This document shows, piece by piece, positions 50,346 through 58,772 of a stretch of DNA of 64,000 nucleotides. This DNA comes from Pediococcus stilesii. GTDB taxonomy: Bacteria > Bacillota > Bacilli > Lactobacillales > Lactobacillaceae. A program made the position numbers and the translations under genes. The notes below the pieces were generated by a model. It had not been told where the DNA came from. It made no database searches and was given only the letters and a program-made list of their open reading frames with translations. The DNA lies in contig NZ_JQBX01000001.1 in assembly GCF_001437075.1 (NCBI RefSeq), positions 62,001 to 126,000 on the forward strand, in the 5' to 3' direction. Numbering within the stretch: the first letter of the stretch is position 1; the number at the start of each line of letters is the position of its first letter.

Positions 50346-51275
50346 TTAACCCTCCTGATCTAAAAGATAATTTCGTAATTTTTGGAGCGTTTCAACGTCA
50401 TAAACGTTGAAAATTGGTAAATCTTTATTTTTTAATGTTTTTTTGGCAAACCCACTGAGCGCCTTGCCTGGCCCAATTTCAACCAAACAATCGATTGGGG
50501 AATTCTCAACCATAGCCAAGCAATCTGTAAAATGAGTCGGATTAACTAACTGATCGACCAAAGTCTGCTTAATGTTTTCAGCGGTAAATTCACTTTTAAT
50601 TGTGTTGCTAATTACCGTAACATTCGGCTGATTGACCTTAACATCTCTTAAGCGTTGAGCGAGTTGCACGCTTGCCGACTTCATAAACGGTGTATGCGAT
50701 GCAACCGACATTTTAAGTGGCACCACCCGTTTAACACCAGCAGCTTTTAATAATCGAATGAATTCGGCAATCCCACTAGCATTACCGCCAAAAACGGTTT
50801 GCTTTGGAGTATTATAATTTGCTGGGTACACCTCTCCCAACTTGCGAGCGGCCACCATCGCCTGCTCCATCACGTCCTGCGTAGCATTTAGTACTGCCAC
50901 CATTTGTCCTGGATGCTTTTGACCGGCCTCGGCCATATATTGACCACGATCGGCCACGACCTTTAAGCCATCTTGCATCGAAAAACTTCCAGCTGCAATT
51001 AGTGCCGAATACTCACCCAAACTTAATCCTAAAAATTCGTAAGGAGTTATCTTCTCATTTCGAAGAATTCTTTCCACTCCCAAACTTAATATTACAATTG
51101 ATAATTGTAGATTATCAGGATTACCAATCACTTCTTGTTTAGAAAAGTCCTGGTTCAAAATCTTGCTGGCATCATCGACTAAAGTACGATATGCCGGTTC
51201 CGATTCATAGAGATCCATTCCCATTCCTTCAAATTGCTGACCTTGTCCACTAAATAAATAAGCCGCCCTTACCAT
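50346..51275 (-). CDS. fabD: Malonyl-CoA:ACP transacylase
   Basis: FabD loads malonyl groups on ACP. The Ser nucleophile is in LGLSLGEYSAL near residue 88, the Arg in VADRGQYMAEA, and the His in SVASHTPFM near 195. YLFSGQGQQFEGMG opens the protein. Length is 309 aa. It is co-transcribed with acpP and fabG. Confidence 0.96.
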   Translation of the reverse strand: MVRAAYLFSGQGQQFEGMGMDLYESEPAYRTLVDDASKILNQDFSKQEVIGNPDNLQLSIVILSLGVERILRNEKITPYEFLGLSLGEYSALIAAGSFSMQDGLKVVADRGQYMAEAGQKHPGQMVAVLNATQDVMEQAMVAARKLGEVYPANYNTPKQTVFGGNASGIAEFIRLLKAAGVKRVVPLKMSVASHTPFMKSASVQLAQRLRDVKVNQPNVTVISNTIKSEFTAENIKQTLVDQLVNPTHFTDCLAMVENSPIDCLVEIGPGKALSGFAKKTLKNKDLPIFNVYDVETLQKLRNYLLDQEG

Positions 51276-51296
51276 TTGTCGCTCCTTTAGGATTAA

Positions 51297-51536
51297 TTAC
51301 TTATCGATGTTTGCACTAACGTAGTCAACAAGTTTTCCAACAGTGTCCATGTTTTCGTCTGTATCGATGTCAATATCGAACTCGTCTTCCAATTTATCAA
51401 CAACTTCAAAAATATCTAAGCTATCTGCTTCCAAATCATCTGAAAAACTTGTTTCCATTGTAATTTTGTCAGCGTCCTTTTCCAATTGGTCAGCGATTAC
51501 TTCTTGTACCTTTGTGAATACTTCTTCTTTAGTCAT
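51297..51536 (-). CDS. acpP: Acyl carrier protein
   Basis: A small acidic carrier of 79 aa. The phosphopantetheine Ser is in LEADSLDIFEVV near residue 39. VFTKVQEVIADQL opens the domain and VGKLVDYVSANI closes it. It lies between fabH and fabD. Good GGAGG precedes the ATG. Confidence 0.97.
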   Translation of the reverse strand: MTKEEVFTKVQEVIADQLEKDADKITMETSFSDDLEADSLDIFEVVDKLEDEFDIDIDTDENMDTVGKLVDYVSANIDK

Positions 51537-51572
51537 TATGTTTTCCTCCGAAAATTTTAAATTTATTTATTT

Positions 51573-52532
51573 TTAATATTTTATAACATTTGTTCCAACG
51601 GTTAATCCACCGCCGAACCCACTGAAGACAATAATATCTCCGTGATTTATTTTACCGTCTGCCATCATTTCTGCCAACAGTACGGGCTCGCTTGCCGCAG
51701 CCGTGTTTCCAAACCGACTGATGTTAACCGGAAACTTTTCCATAGGTAAGTCCAATTTTTTGGCAACGCTCTTAATGATCCGTTCATTTGCTTGATGTAA
51801 AATAAAATATTTAACATCATCTGGGTCAATTTGGGCTTCGTCAAGTACAGTCATAATCGATTCAGGAACCCGCTTAGTCGCAAATTCGTAAACCTTTCGA
51901 CCATTCATTTGAAAGAAAAATGATTGTTCTTTATCGTTGAGCGCAGCCACATTACCAGCCGTCAAATACTTACCCATCTCGCCAATTGTATCTAACTTTT
52001 CATTAATAAGATACGATTGATCCGTAGCATCATTTTCAATTAAAACTCCTGCAGCTGAATCGCCAAACAATACTGCCGTCCCGCGATCAGTCCAATCGAC
52101 CAAGCGTGTCAATGATTCCGAGCCAATTAATAAAACTTTTTCAAAGTTCCCCGTTTTTAGCATTCCATTAACGACACTCATTCCGTAGACAAAACCGCTA
52201 CAAGCAGCGTTAACGTCAAAAGCCATGGCGTTTGTAGCATTAATATTTCCTTGAACCGTCGCCGCCACAGAAGGCGTCATAAAGTCTGGAGACATCGTCG
52301 CAACAATAATTAACGAAATTTCACTAGCCGCTACTTTGGATTTGTCTAAAAGCTTTTTAGCAACGTCTGTCGCCATTGAGGCCGTCGTCTCCTCGACAAC
52401 TTGGTAACGTTGCTTAATTCCAGTTCGCTTAGAAATCCATTCGTCTGACGTATCTAGAATTTGACTCAAATCGTCATTTGTAACAATTTTTTGCGGCGTT
52501 GATAACGCTGAATCAATTATTTTTAATCCCAT
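51573..52532 (-). CDS. fabH: 3-oxoacyl-ACP synthase III
   Basis: FabH starts FASII by condensing acetyl-CoA with malonyl-ACP. The active site has Cys in NAACSGFVYGM near residue 112, His in FILHQANERI near 245, and Asn in ISRFGNTAAASEP near 275. Length is 319 aa. It lies directly downstream of fabZ with no fabT gene between. Confidence 0.97.
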   Translation of the reverse strand: MGLKIIDSALSTPQKIVTNDDLSQILDTSDEWISKRTGIKQRYQVVEETTASMATDVAKKLLDKSKVAASEISLIIVATMSPDFMTPSVAATVQGNINATNAMAFDVNAACSGFVYGMSVVNGMLKTGNFEKVLLIGSESLTRLVDWTDRGTAVLFGDSAAGVLIENDATDQSYLINEKLDTIGEMGKYLTAGNVAALNDKEQSFFFQMNGRKVYEFATKRVPESIMTVLDEAQIDPDDVKYFILHQANERIIKSVAKKLDLPMEKFPVNISRFGNTAAASEPVLLAEMMADGKINHGDIIVFSGFGGGLTVGTNVIKY

Positions 52533-52545
52533 GCTTTTTCACCAA

Positions 52546-52995
52546 CTATTTATCTTTCTTGTCGGTTGCTCCAACGATAAATGTTAGTTGCGCCTGGCAA
52601 ACCTTTTTATCACCAACCATGGCGAATGTATCAACGACACCCATGTTTTTCTTTTTCTTGATCATTTCAACATGTAGTTTTAGTACGTCGCCCGGGCGGA
52701 CGATTTGTCTAAACTTAGCATTGTTAATTGCACCGAGATAAGCAGTTTTACCGGCAAATTCTTCGGACTTTAAAATTAAAATTGATGCAGCCTGTGCCAA
52801 AGATTCAATAATCAGCACACCAGGCATTACAGGATTTCCTGGAAAGTGTCCCTGGAAAAATTCTTCATTAATCGTAACGTTTTTAGTTGCAACGATTGAT
52901 TCACCCGGTTCCAATTCATCAACATAGTCCATAAATAAAATCGGGTAACGATTTGGAATTAATTCCATAATCTCCGTTGTATTTAAAATACTCAA
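52546..52995 (-). CDS. fabZ: 3-hydroxyacyl-ACP dehydratase FabZ, first gene of the cluster
   Basis: This dehydratase has the complete HFPGNPVMPGVLIIESLAQA block near residues 55-74, with catalytic His and Glu. NRYPILFMDYVDEL precedes it and FRQIVRPGDVLKL follows. The start I prefer is the TTG at 52993-52995, ten bases after AAGGAGG, giving 149 aa (longer in-frame starts lie upstream of that site). In some lactic acid bacteria the promoter-proximal copy has an isomerase role in unsaturated fatty acid synthesis; sequence alone does not tell here. Confidence 0.93.
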   Translation of the reverse strand: MSILNTTEIMELIPNRYPILFMDYVDELEPGESIVATKNVTINEEFFQGHFPGNPVMPGVLIIESLAQAASILILKSEEFAGKTAYLGAINNAKFRQIVRPGDVLKLHVEMIKKKKNMGVVDTFAMVGDKKVCQAQLTFIVGATDKKDK

Positions 52996-53146
52996 ATCTT
53001 TATTTCCTCCTTGGTTAGCGTAATCCATATCCAAAGCTTTTTGGAATAATTAAAAGAATATGCCGAACACTTATTTTTCGCAATCAAAAACCACATTGAA
53101 AATTGGATAGCACCATTAACTAATTTGCCAATAAATACCGTCATAA

Positions 53147-53174
53147 TACGATATAAAGCCCTTTCAAAGTCCGA
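53147..53174 (-). promoter_or_regulatory. Possible FASII operon promoter
   Basis: On the minus strand TTGAAA is followed after 16 bp by TATGAC, about 150 bp before the fabZ start. The -10 is weak, so this is a tentative call. Confidence 0.3.
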
Positions 53175-53180
53175 AAAACC

Positions 53181-53199
53181 TAGTTTAACTTTTAAACCA
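53181..53199. promoter_or_regulatory. FabT-box-like palindrome
   Basis: TAGTTTAA and TTAAACCA arms around CTT resemble the FabT operator (AGTTTGA-nnn-TCAAACT) with G-to-A and C-to-T changes in matching arm positions, so symmetry is kept. It lies just upstream of the possible operon promoter. Confidence 0.4.
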
Positions 53200-53387
53200 T
53201 ATTAGTTCACCCCGTATACTAGAATCGCTGTTATAGCGCGCTTTAAGTGACCTTTGGTTCTTTTTTATTATCTAAAGCTCAAATCGAATACAAAAACGAG
53301 GGTTGTGTAACTTGCTATAGTATATGAATACGTTAAATTACGATATAATATCCTTGAAATCACAATAAATAAGGAGGGATTATTTTA

Positions 53388-53723
53388 ATGAAAATTATTA
53401 TTCATATTGATGAACGTGAGAAATGGCCCATGGTGCTCAGTAATTTAAAACACCTAAACGAATTTTATACGGACGACTCTCATAACATTATTGAAATTTT
53501 GGCGAATGGCGATGCTGTCAGCGACTTACAAAAGACGTCCGAACAAATCTCTGAGATTAAAAAAGTAATTCAACCTCACAATCACCTTGTGGCATGTAAT
53601 AATTCGTTAGAACAGCGAGCCATCGATCCATTGCAGTTAATTGATGAAGCCGTAATTGTTCCATCCGGGGTCGTTGAAATAGTTCAAAAGCAAGCCGAAG
53701 GATACCATTATCTCCGCCCATGA
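53388..53723 (+). CDS. DsrE-family protein
   Basis: A 111-aa soluble protein starting KIIIHIDEREKWPMVLSNLKHL with the DsrE/YchN-like alternating pattern: VEILANGDAVSDL-like text (IIEILANGDAVSDLQ), a middle helix, and VVPSGVVEIVQKQAEGYHYLRP at the end. A Cys is present at HLVACNNSLEQR, in the place of the reactive Cys of related proteins. The biochemical role is not known. It begins a three-gene plus-strand set and has a strong GGAGG. Confidence 0.78.
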   Translation: MKIIIHIDEREKWPMVLSNLKHLNEFYTDDSHNIIEILANGDAVSDLQKTSEQISEIKKVIQPHNHLVACNNSLEQRAIDPLQLIDEAVIVPSGVVEIVQKQAEGYHYLRP

Positions 53724-53802
53724 AGTTTAAAACTTCTTTAACTTGTTATTCACTCCAAAATGGAGAATAATATGCTTAATCAAACTGATTGGGGGGATTT
53801 AA

Positions 53803-54105
53803 ATGCCTTTTATGGCAGTTATTGCTGATTTAGTTGCGGTTGGTTTTTACTTGCTTCAAGCTCAAACACCAACCCCAGCAATGTTCACGATGGGAATTGT
53901 GGTTCAGGCCTTAATAACACTTTTACTTCTAATATTTACATTTGGCTACAAGGGGCCACATCGACTAAGCTTTTTCCGAGCCGGTTACGTTAATTTCACA
54001 TTTCGTTACGGAATTATTGCCGGATCAATGGTCATCAATGCGTTAATATTGTTTATGTATTTTTTAAATATTACTGGTCGTAATACCATTATTTTCGGTG
54101 GCTAG
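53803..54105 (+). CDS. Hypothetical membrane protein, 100 aa
   Basis: It has three predicted transmembrane helices (residues about 4-18, 26-46 and 70-90) with a short basic loop, YKGPHRLSFFRAGYVN. I do not recognise a family. GGGGGG precedes the ATG. It lies between the DsrE-like and UPF0145 genes and is probably co-transcribed with the latter. Confidence 0.7.
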   Translation: MPFMAVIADLVAVGFYLLQAQTPTPAMFTMGIVVQALITLLLLIFTFGYKGPHRLSFFRAGYVNFTFRYGIIAGSMVINALILFMYFLNITGRNTIIFGG

Positions 54106-54153
54106 TATTATTGTTATTAACCAAATCCATAAAAATGAAAGGAAGTCTTTACT

Positions 54154-54474
54154 ATGGCAGATATTTTAGTTACAACTACCGAAAAAATCCCAGGACAAGA
54201 ATATACAGTAATTGGAGAGGTTTTCGGACTAACCACACAATCAAAAAATGTTGTTCGCAACATTGGCGCTGGATTAAAAAACATTGTTGGTGGTGAAATT
54301 AAGGACTACACCGCCATGCTAAACGAAGCCCGTGACATTTCTGTTGATCGTCTACGTCAGAATGCCCAAGAAATGGGAGCAGACGCCGTTGTAATGATGC
54401 GCTTTGACTCAGGTTCAATCGGATCAGATATGCAGTCTGTCGCTGCGTATGGCACTGCTGTTAAATTCAAATAA
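54154..54474 (+). CDS. YbjQ family protein (UPF0145)
   Basis: A 106-aa protein with [47 protein letters not shown], and [16 protein letters not shown], the three signature parts of UPF0145. Members form pentamers and have been called heavy-metal-binding from structural similarity, with no firm function. An AAGGAAG site precedes the ATG. Confidence 0.9.
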   Translation: MADILVTTTEKIPGQEYTVIGEVFGLTTQSKNVVRNIGAGLKNIVGGEIKDYTAMLNEARDISVDRLRQNAQEMGADAVVMMRFDSGSIGSDMQSVAAYGTAVKFK

Positions 54475-54487
54475 ATAATCTCCGAAC

Positions 54488-54537
54488 TAAATAAGGGGCC
54501 GCGACAAATTTTGCTGCGACTCCTTATTTTTAATTCT
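54488..54537 (+). terminator. Terminator of the plus-strand DsrE-UPF0145 set
   Basis: AAATAAGG-GCCGCG-type arm pairs with CGCG-type and CCTTATTTTT arm around CAAATTTTG; the T-run is on the plus strand. Confidence 0.75.
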
Positions 54538-54543
54538 AGTTTT

Positions 54544-54969
54544 CTATTTTTCTATTTGTGAAAAGAGTTTTTCAATGATTTTTAAAGCATTATCCAACGT
54601 CATCTTAATTTCTTGCTCACTTAGATATCTATTGTAGTAATTAAACGTAGTCTTCTTAGACTTTGAATTAGCATGGAGTTTTTTCCAACGAAGGTTAGCA
54701 CTATTGCTGACCGTTATTATTACACTTTTTTTAGAACGATTAAGTGCAAATTGGAACGCTTTTAAACGTTGATTTTCTTCGATATTTCCAAGGTGAGAGT
54801 CAACCACTAATTCCGTACATAAGTCCAGCAGGCTTAAGACTTTAAATAAGTCATATTGTAGTTGATCATTCAAATCGGAATCTGCTGGTCGTTGAGCACA
54901 TTCTCTATCTTTTTTCGAAAAACTTTCCACTTCCAAAATTAACTGCTGCAATTCAAACTGTGGACTCAT
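54544..54969 (-). CDS. Hypothetical helical protein, 141 aa
   Basis: I do not recognise it. It is all-helical by composition: QFELQQLILEVESFSKKDRE, a middle helix with LSLLDLCTELVVDSHL, and a C-terminal YNRYLSEQEIKMTLDNALKIIEKLF. There is no membrane segment. I chose the ATG at 54967-54969 after GGAG. It lies just past the rplS terminator on the same strand. Confidence 0.65.
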   Translation of the reverse strand: MSPQFELQQLILEVESFSKKDRECAQRPADSDLNDQLQYDLFKVLSLLDLCTELVVDSHLGNIEENQRLKAFQFALNRSKKSVIITVSNSANLRWKKLHANSKSKKTTFNYYNRYLSEQEIKMTLDNALKIIEKLFSQIEK

Positions 54970-54993
54970 TTCCATTTCTCCGATCATTAGTTA

Positions 54994-55027
54994 ACAAAAA
55001 AAGCCGACCCCAGTCGACTTTTTTCTC
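54994..55027 (-). terminator. Terminator of rplS
   Basis: AAAAAAGTCGAC and GTCGGCTTTTTTT arms around TGGG on the minus strand. Confidence 0.92.
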
Positions 55028-55032
55028 GTAAT

Positions 55033-55398
55033 TTACTTTTTAGCGAAAGCTTTACGACGATCTTCCTTGATACGAGCTGCCTTACCATGCAATGCACGTA
55101 AGTAGTATAGCTTAGCACGACGGACACGACCATGACGTACAACTTCGATTTTAGCAACACGTGGTGAATGTAATGGGAATGTACGTTCCACACCAACACC
55201 GTTACTGATCTTACGAACTGTATAAGTAGCGCTGATTCCACTACCATGACGTTTGATAACTACGCCTTCGAAAAGCTGAATACGTTCGTTTGAACCTTCA
55301 ACAACCTTTGCATGAACTCGAACTGTATCACCAGCACGGAATTCTGGAATATCGTCACGTAGTTGATCCTTTGTAATCTTGTCAATTAATAAATTCAT
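55033..55398 (-). CDS. rplS: 50S ribosomal protein L19
   Basis: L19 sits at the 30S-50S interface. Family blocks [48 protein letters not shown] and [20 protein letters not shown] are complete. Length is 121 aa. It stands apart from trmD here, with fetAB in between, and has its own leader. Confidence 0.98.
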   Translation of the reverse strand: MNLLIDKITKDQLRDDIPEFRAGDTVRVHAKVVEGSNERIQLFEGVVIKRHGSGISATYTVRKISNGVGVERTFPLHSPRVAKIEVVRHGRVRRAKLYYLRALHGKAARIKEDRRKAFAKK

Positions 55399-55470
55399 TG
55401 ATAAATCTTCCCTTCGCCAATCTTCATTAACTCACCCGGAGCCAGCGGAACATTGTTAATTGTCGGTTTT
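55399..55470 (-). promoter_or_regulatory. Candidate L19 leader RNA
   Basis: Upstream of rplS the minus strand reads TGTTCCGCTGGCTCCGGGTGAG, which contains CCGCTGGC and can fold into a short hairpin. It recalls the L19 leader element of Firmicutes, which is an autogenous control site, but I rely on memory of the motif. It needs a covariance search to confirm. Confidence 0.4.
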
Positions 55471-55513
55471 AAACCAACTAATATCGTATCATATTCCCCA
55501 ATATAGTGCAAAA

Positions 55514-56269
55514 TTATTTTAATTGCATATCAGCATTATAGAAACGTGGATATGCTAGATAACAGGCGATAACACTACCAATACTGGTCGCCGCCATTAA
55601 CATGAACGTTACCATTATTTGGTACAAAATGGCCTTCGTTGGGTCAACTCCTGCAAAAATCAGTCCTGACATCATTCCCGGCAAACTAACGAGACCGACC
55701 GTTTTAGCCGAGTCAATCGTCGGTGCCATTCCTGTTTTAATGGAATTTTGAACAATTGCCTTAGAAGCCTGTTTTAAATTTGCACCCAATGCTAAACGTT
55801 CCAAAACACCCTGACGCTGATCTCGAAAGCTGCCGTTCATGCTCCTGTAGCAAAGTCCGATCGCGACCATGGCATTGCTGGCGATCATCCCTGAAATTGG
55901 AACAATTTGACTTGGCGTAAACTTAATTGCGTGAGCCAAAATTAACAGCAAAATTGTCGTAATGGTGGCAACTCCAATTGCCAACAGACTGATCCAAAAT
56001 GCAAACGGAATTCCCTCGGCACGTTTCTTGGCGTTGGAGGCAGCATTGAAAATAATAATTAAAACCATTAGCAGCGTTAGCCATACTTGGTCAACTTTAA
56101 TAATATAAGTTAAAACATATCCGACAATTGTTAGTTGAACAACTGCCCGAAGTACGCCGACCAACATATCCTTTTCTAATCCAATTTTTTCTTTTAAATT
56201 AATTGCTAAAGCAATTACCACTAAAACAATTGCAAACATCAATGCCGTTGGACTTACAATCAAATTCAT
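55514..56269 (-). CDS. fetB: FetB family ABC transporter permease (UPF0014)
   Basis: A 251-aa protein with about six to seven membrane helices. LRAVVQLTIVGYVLTYI near residues 41-57, ISGMIASNAMVAIGL near 121-135, and SLPGMMSGLIFAGVDPTKAILYQI near 190-215 are family blocks. E. coli FetAB exports iron. It overlaps fetA by 4 nt, so the pair is co-translated. Metal identity is by family only. Confidence 0.92.
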   Translation of the reverse strand: MNLIVSPTALMFAIVLVVIALAINLKEKIGLEKDMLVGVLRAVVQLTIVGYVLTYIIKVDQVWLTLLMVLIIIFNAASNAKKRAEGIPFAFWISLLAIGVATITTILLLILAHAIKFTPSQIVPISGMIASNAMVAIGLCYRSMNGSFRDQRQGVLERLALGANLKQASKAIVQNSIKTGMAPTIDSAKTVGLVSLPGMMSGLIFAGVDPTKAILYQIMVTFMLMAATSIGSVIACYLAYPRFYNADMQLK

Positions 56270-56919
56270 TGAGTCACACCTGCCATTCTGCCATCTTTAA
56301 TTGTCACCAATCGATGTGCTAGACTAATTTCAGATTCGTCATGTGTAATCGCCAAAATGGTGACATCTTTCTTTTGGTTTAGATTTTCAATCAATTTATG
56401 AACGATTTCTTTCGTATCCGCATCAAGCCCCGTAGTAACTTCATCTAGAAGCAGAACTCGCGGAGTAAAGAGTAAATTTCGAATTAATGCCACTCGTTGC
56501 TTTTCGCCACCCGATAGTTCCGTAATATTTTTATGTAAAAACGTACTTTTTAAATCTACCGACTCGAGTGCTAGCTCTGCTTTTTGCTCATCAAAATTCT
56601 GATTTCGAATTTCAAATGGAAATGCTAGATTATCTTGCACGGTAGTTCCAAATAAACTTGGCTGTTGAAAACAATACGATACTTCTCGACGATAAGTTTC
56701 CTTTGGAATGTCATTTTGTTGTTTTCCTTCGAAAATTATTTCACCGCTTGTTGGAGTAAGCAATGTAGCTAACAATCGTAAAAACGTACTTTTCCCAGAA
56801 CCCGATGGACCACTAATGGTCACGTATTCGCCTTCTTCGATTGTAAAATCAATGTTCTTTAAGATCTCGATGCCATCAATTTGATAGCCTAATTTTGAAA
56901 CAGTAAAAATATTTGCCAT
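56266..56919 (-). CDS. fetA: ABC transporter ATP-binding protein, FetA type
   Basis: An ATPase of 217 aa: Walker A SGPSGSGKSTFLRLLA near residues 36-51, Q-loop SYCFQQPSLFG near 81, signature LSGGEKQRVALIRNLL near 136, Walker B VLLLDEVTTGLD near 155, and H-loop AITHDE near 191. It pairs with fetB downstream in the usual order. Confidence 0.93.
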   Translation of the reverse strand: MANIFTVSKLGYQIDGIEILKNIDFTIEEGEYVTISGPSGSGKSTFLRLLATLLTPTSGEIIFEGKQQNDIPKETYRREVSYCFQQPSLFGTTVQDNLAFPFEIRNQNFDEQKAELALESVDLKSTFLHKNITELSGGEKQRVALIRNLLFTPRVLLLDEVTTGLDADTKEIVHKLIENLNQKKDVTILAITHDESEISLAHRLVTIKDGRMAGVTQ

Positions 56920-57027
56920 CCTAATTACCTCTCGAACAATTTAGAACAATTATAAACTATATTTCAAAATTTTCATAACAATTAGATTGGTTAATCTTGC
57001 TTATACAGCAAACTCCTGTCATATATT

Positions 57028-57765
57028 TTACATATCAGGCGTTTGTAGTTCACGTAGAATTTTTTGATCTTCCGGCGATAAAGGAGCCGTTTTTAACAAG
57101 TCTGGTCGTCGTTCCAGCGTTTTTTTCAGTGACTGGGTTCGACGCCATTCATCAATCTTTCCGTGATTGCCACTTAGTAAAATTGAAGGAACCTTTAATC
57201 CTCTAAAATCCTCGGGACGCGTGTATTGCGGAAATTCTAATAGGCCCGTTGAAAAAGAATCCCCGACAGCTGATTCTTGGTTACCTAAAATTGATGGTAG
57301 TAGCCGAACCGTTGCATCAATCATTGTTAAGGCGGCCAATTCGCCTCCTGTAATGACAAAATCACCTAGTGAAACTTCGTCATCAACCAGAGTTTTAATT
57401 CGTTCGTCATATCCTTCATAATGTCCACAAATAAAAGTCAGATGTTCTTCTTTAGCAAAATCTTCAGCCATTGCTTGGTCGAATTTTTTACCACCGGGAT
57501 CAACCAGGATCACTCGGCCAGCCGATTGGTTATTTTGGCTCTTTACATGCTCCATTGCATCAAAGATTGGCTGTGGGGTTAACAGCATGCCTGCGCCACC
57601 ACCGTACGGATAGTCATCGACGTTTCCATGTTTATTTGTTGAATATTGACGAAAATCAGTTACCTCGGCATCTAACTTTCCAGCCTCGATTGCTTTGCCA
57701 ACAATCGATTCATGCAGCGGAACCTCAACCATTTTTGGAAATAAAGTTAACACGTCAATTTTCAT
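57028..57765 (-). CDS. trmD: tRNA (guanine(37)-N1)-methyltransferase
   Basis: TrmD makes m1G37 in tRNAs. This SPOUT enzyme has the conserved [10 protein letters not shown] opening, [18 protein letters not shown] near residues 50-67, [15 protein letters not shown] near 108-122, [15 protein letters not shown] near 131-145, and a C-terminal domain. It overlaps rimM by 1 nt. Length is 245 aa. Confidence 0.97.
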   Translation of the reverse strand: MKIDVLTLFPKMVEVPLHESIVGKAIEAGKLDAEVTDFRQYSTNKHGNVDDYPYGGGAGMLLTPQPIFDAMEHVKSQNNQSAGRVILVDPGGKKFDQAMAEDFAKEEHLTFICGHYEGYDERIKTLVDDEVSLGDFVITGGELAALTMIDATVRLLPSILGNQESAVGDSFSTGLLEFPQYTRPEDFRGLKVPSILLSGNHGKIDEWRRTQSLKKTLERRPDLLKTAPLSPEDQKILRELQTPDM

Positions 57766-58280
57766 TAGTCTAACCCCTCCGGAACCTCGACCGTAACTTG
57801 ATTTTGTTCTAAGTTAACGTCTAATATAACATCCTTTAGGTAAGGCAATAATAAGTCCGGTTTCCCTGGACGTTTTACAACCCAAACATCATTTGGACCA
57901 TACGACAAGACTTCTTTGATCACTCCGAGCTTAATACCATTTTCAAATACATCTAGTCCAACGATCTGATGCAAATAGAATTCGCCCTCATCAAGGTCTT
58001 GTAGCTGCTCTTCTTCGACTTTAAGAATCATTCCCTTATACTTTTCAACGTCATTAATGGTATCAATGCCCTCAAATGTGATTAAAAAGGTTCCCTTGTG
58101 TTCTTTAGCCGATCTAACAACCACCGTTGCTAGCGGAGTAGCTGTCTTTTCATCCTTAAAAATTTGTAGCTGTGAACCAGATTTAAACCGATCTTCAGGA
58201 AAATCAGTATATGAAATTACCTTTACTTCTCCACGCAGTCCACGAGTATTTACGATCTTACCGACATTGTAATAATTCAT
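57765..58280 (-). CDS. rimM: Ribosome maturation factor RimM
   Basis: RimM assists 30S head maturation and binds S19. It has [16 protein letters not shown] near residues 5-20 and the PRC-barrel part with [17 protein letters not shown] and [17 protein letters not shown]. Length is 171 aa. I chose the ATG at 58278-58280 after AAAGGTGG; a GTG three codons upstream overlaps that site. Confidence 0.95.
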   Translation of the reverse strand: MNYYNVGKIVNTRGLRGEVKVISYTDFPEDRFKSGSQLQIFKDEKTATPLATVVVRSAKEHKGTFLITFEGIDTINDVEKYKGMILKVEEEQLQDLDEGEFYLHQIVGLDVFENGIKLGVIKEVLSYGPNDVWVVKRPGKPDLLLPYLKDVILDVNLEQNQVTVEVPEGLD

Positions 58281-58352
58281 TAGTTCCACCTTTTCATTAC
58301 ATCCAAAACGTAATTTGCGTTAAAACATTGTTTAAAATCATTATTTATACAT

Positions 58353-58399
58353 AAAAAGAAGGACGCAATAAAACCTTCGTTTTATTTACGCCCTTCAAT
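58353..58399 (-). terminator. Terminator between rpsP and rimM
   Basis: GAAGGGCGTAAATAAAAC and GTTTTATTGCGTCCTTC arms around GAAG are followed by TTTTTAT on the minus strand, a very stable hairpin. Confidence 0.93.
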
Positions 58400-58409
58400 C
58401 AGGTATAAC

Positions 58410-58682
58410 CTATTTTGTATACTTAGCTTCGTGATACTTCTTCATAATTCCCGCTTTTGAGAAAATGTTTTTAACAGTATCAGAAGGTTGAGCACCATTG
58501 TTTAACCAGTTTAAGATTTCTTCTTCTTCAAGTTTAACTGAAGCTGGTTCTGTTAATGGGTTGTATGTTCCGACTTGGGCGATAAAACGACCATCACGTG
58601 GTGAACGTGAATCAGCAACCACGACACGGTAGAAAGGACGCTTCTTTGAACCCATACGTTTCAAACGAATCTTTACAGACAT
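58410..58682 (-). CDS. rpsP: 30S ribosomal protein S16
   Basis: S16 is 90 aa: [31 protein letters not shown]-type opening (residues 3-33), [14 protein letters not shown] and [18 protein letters not shown]. It is cut off from rimM by a terminator, and the next gene upstream on this strand is an OTC rather than ffh. Confidence 0.97.
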
Positions 58683-58772
58683 GTTGACACCTCCACTATT
58701 TATTCACGAGTAATAATATACCAGTTATCCGTATAGATGTAAAGTGTTTTTCCTTAACAGATTGAAAATTGG

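Larger units (their letters stand above)
52996..53387. other. Divergent intergenic region between fabZ and the DsrE-like gene
   Basis: About 390 bp hold no gene that I recognise. They contain the FabT-like palindrome at 53181-53199 and a possible minus-strand promoter (TTGAAA and TATGAC, 16 bp apart, near 53147-53174). The region is A/T-rich and must hold the promoters of both the FASII operon and the plus-strand gene. Confidence 0.6.

Noticed and set aside
53721-53770. Two small palindromes after the DsrE-like gene (GAAGTTT-A-AAACTTC and CTCCA-AAA-TGGAG)
   Set aside because: They lack a T-run and match no operator that I know; such short symmetry arises often by chance in AT-rich DNA.
54987-55247. 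An 86-residue frame overlapping rplS
   Set aside because: It is a shifted frame of L19, which is full length and conserved; it also runs over the rplS terminator.
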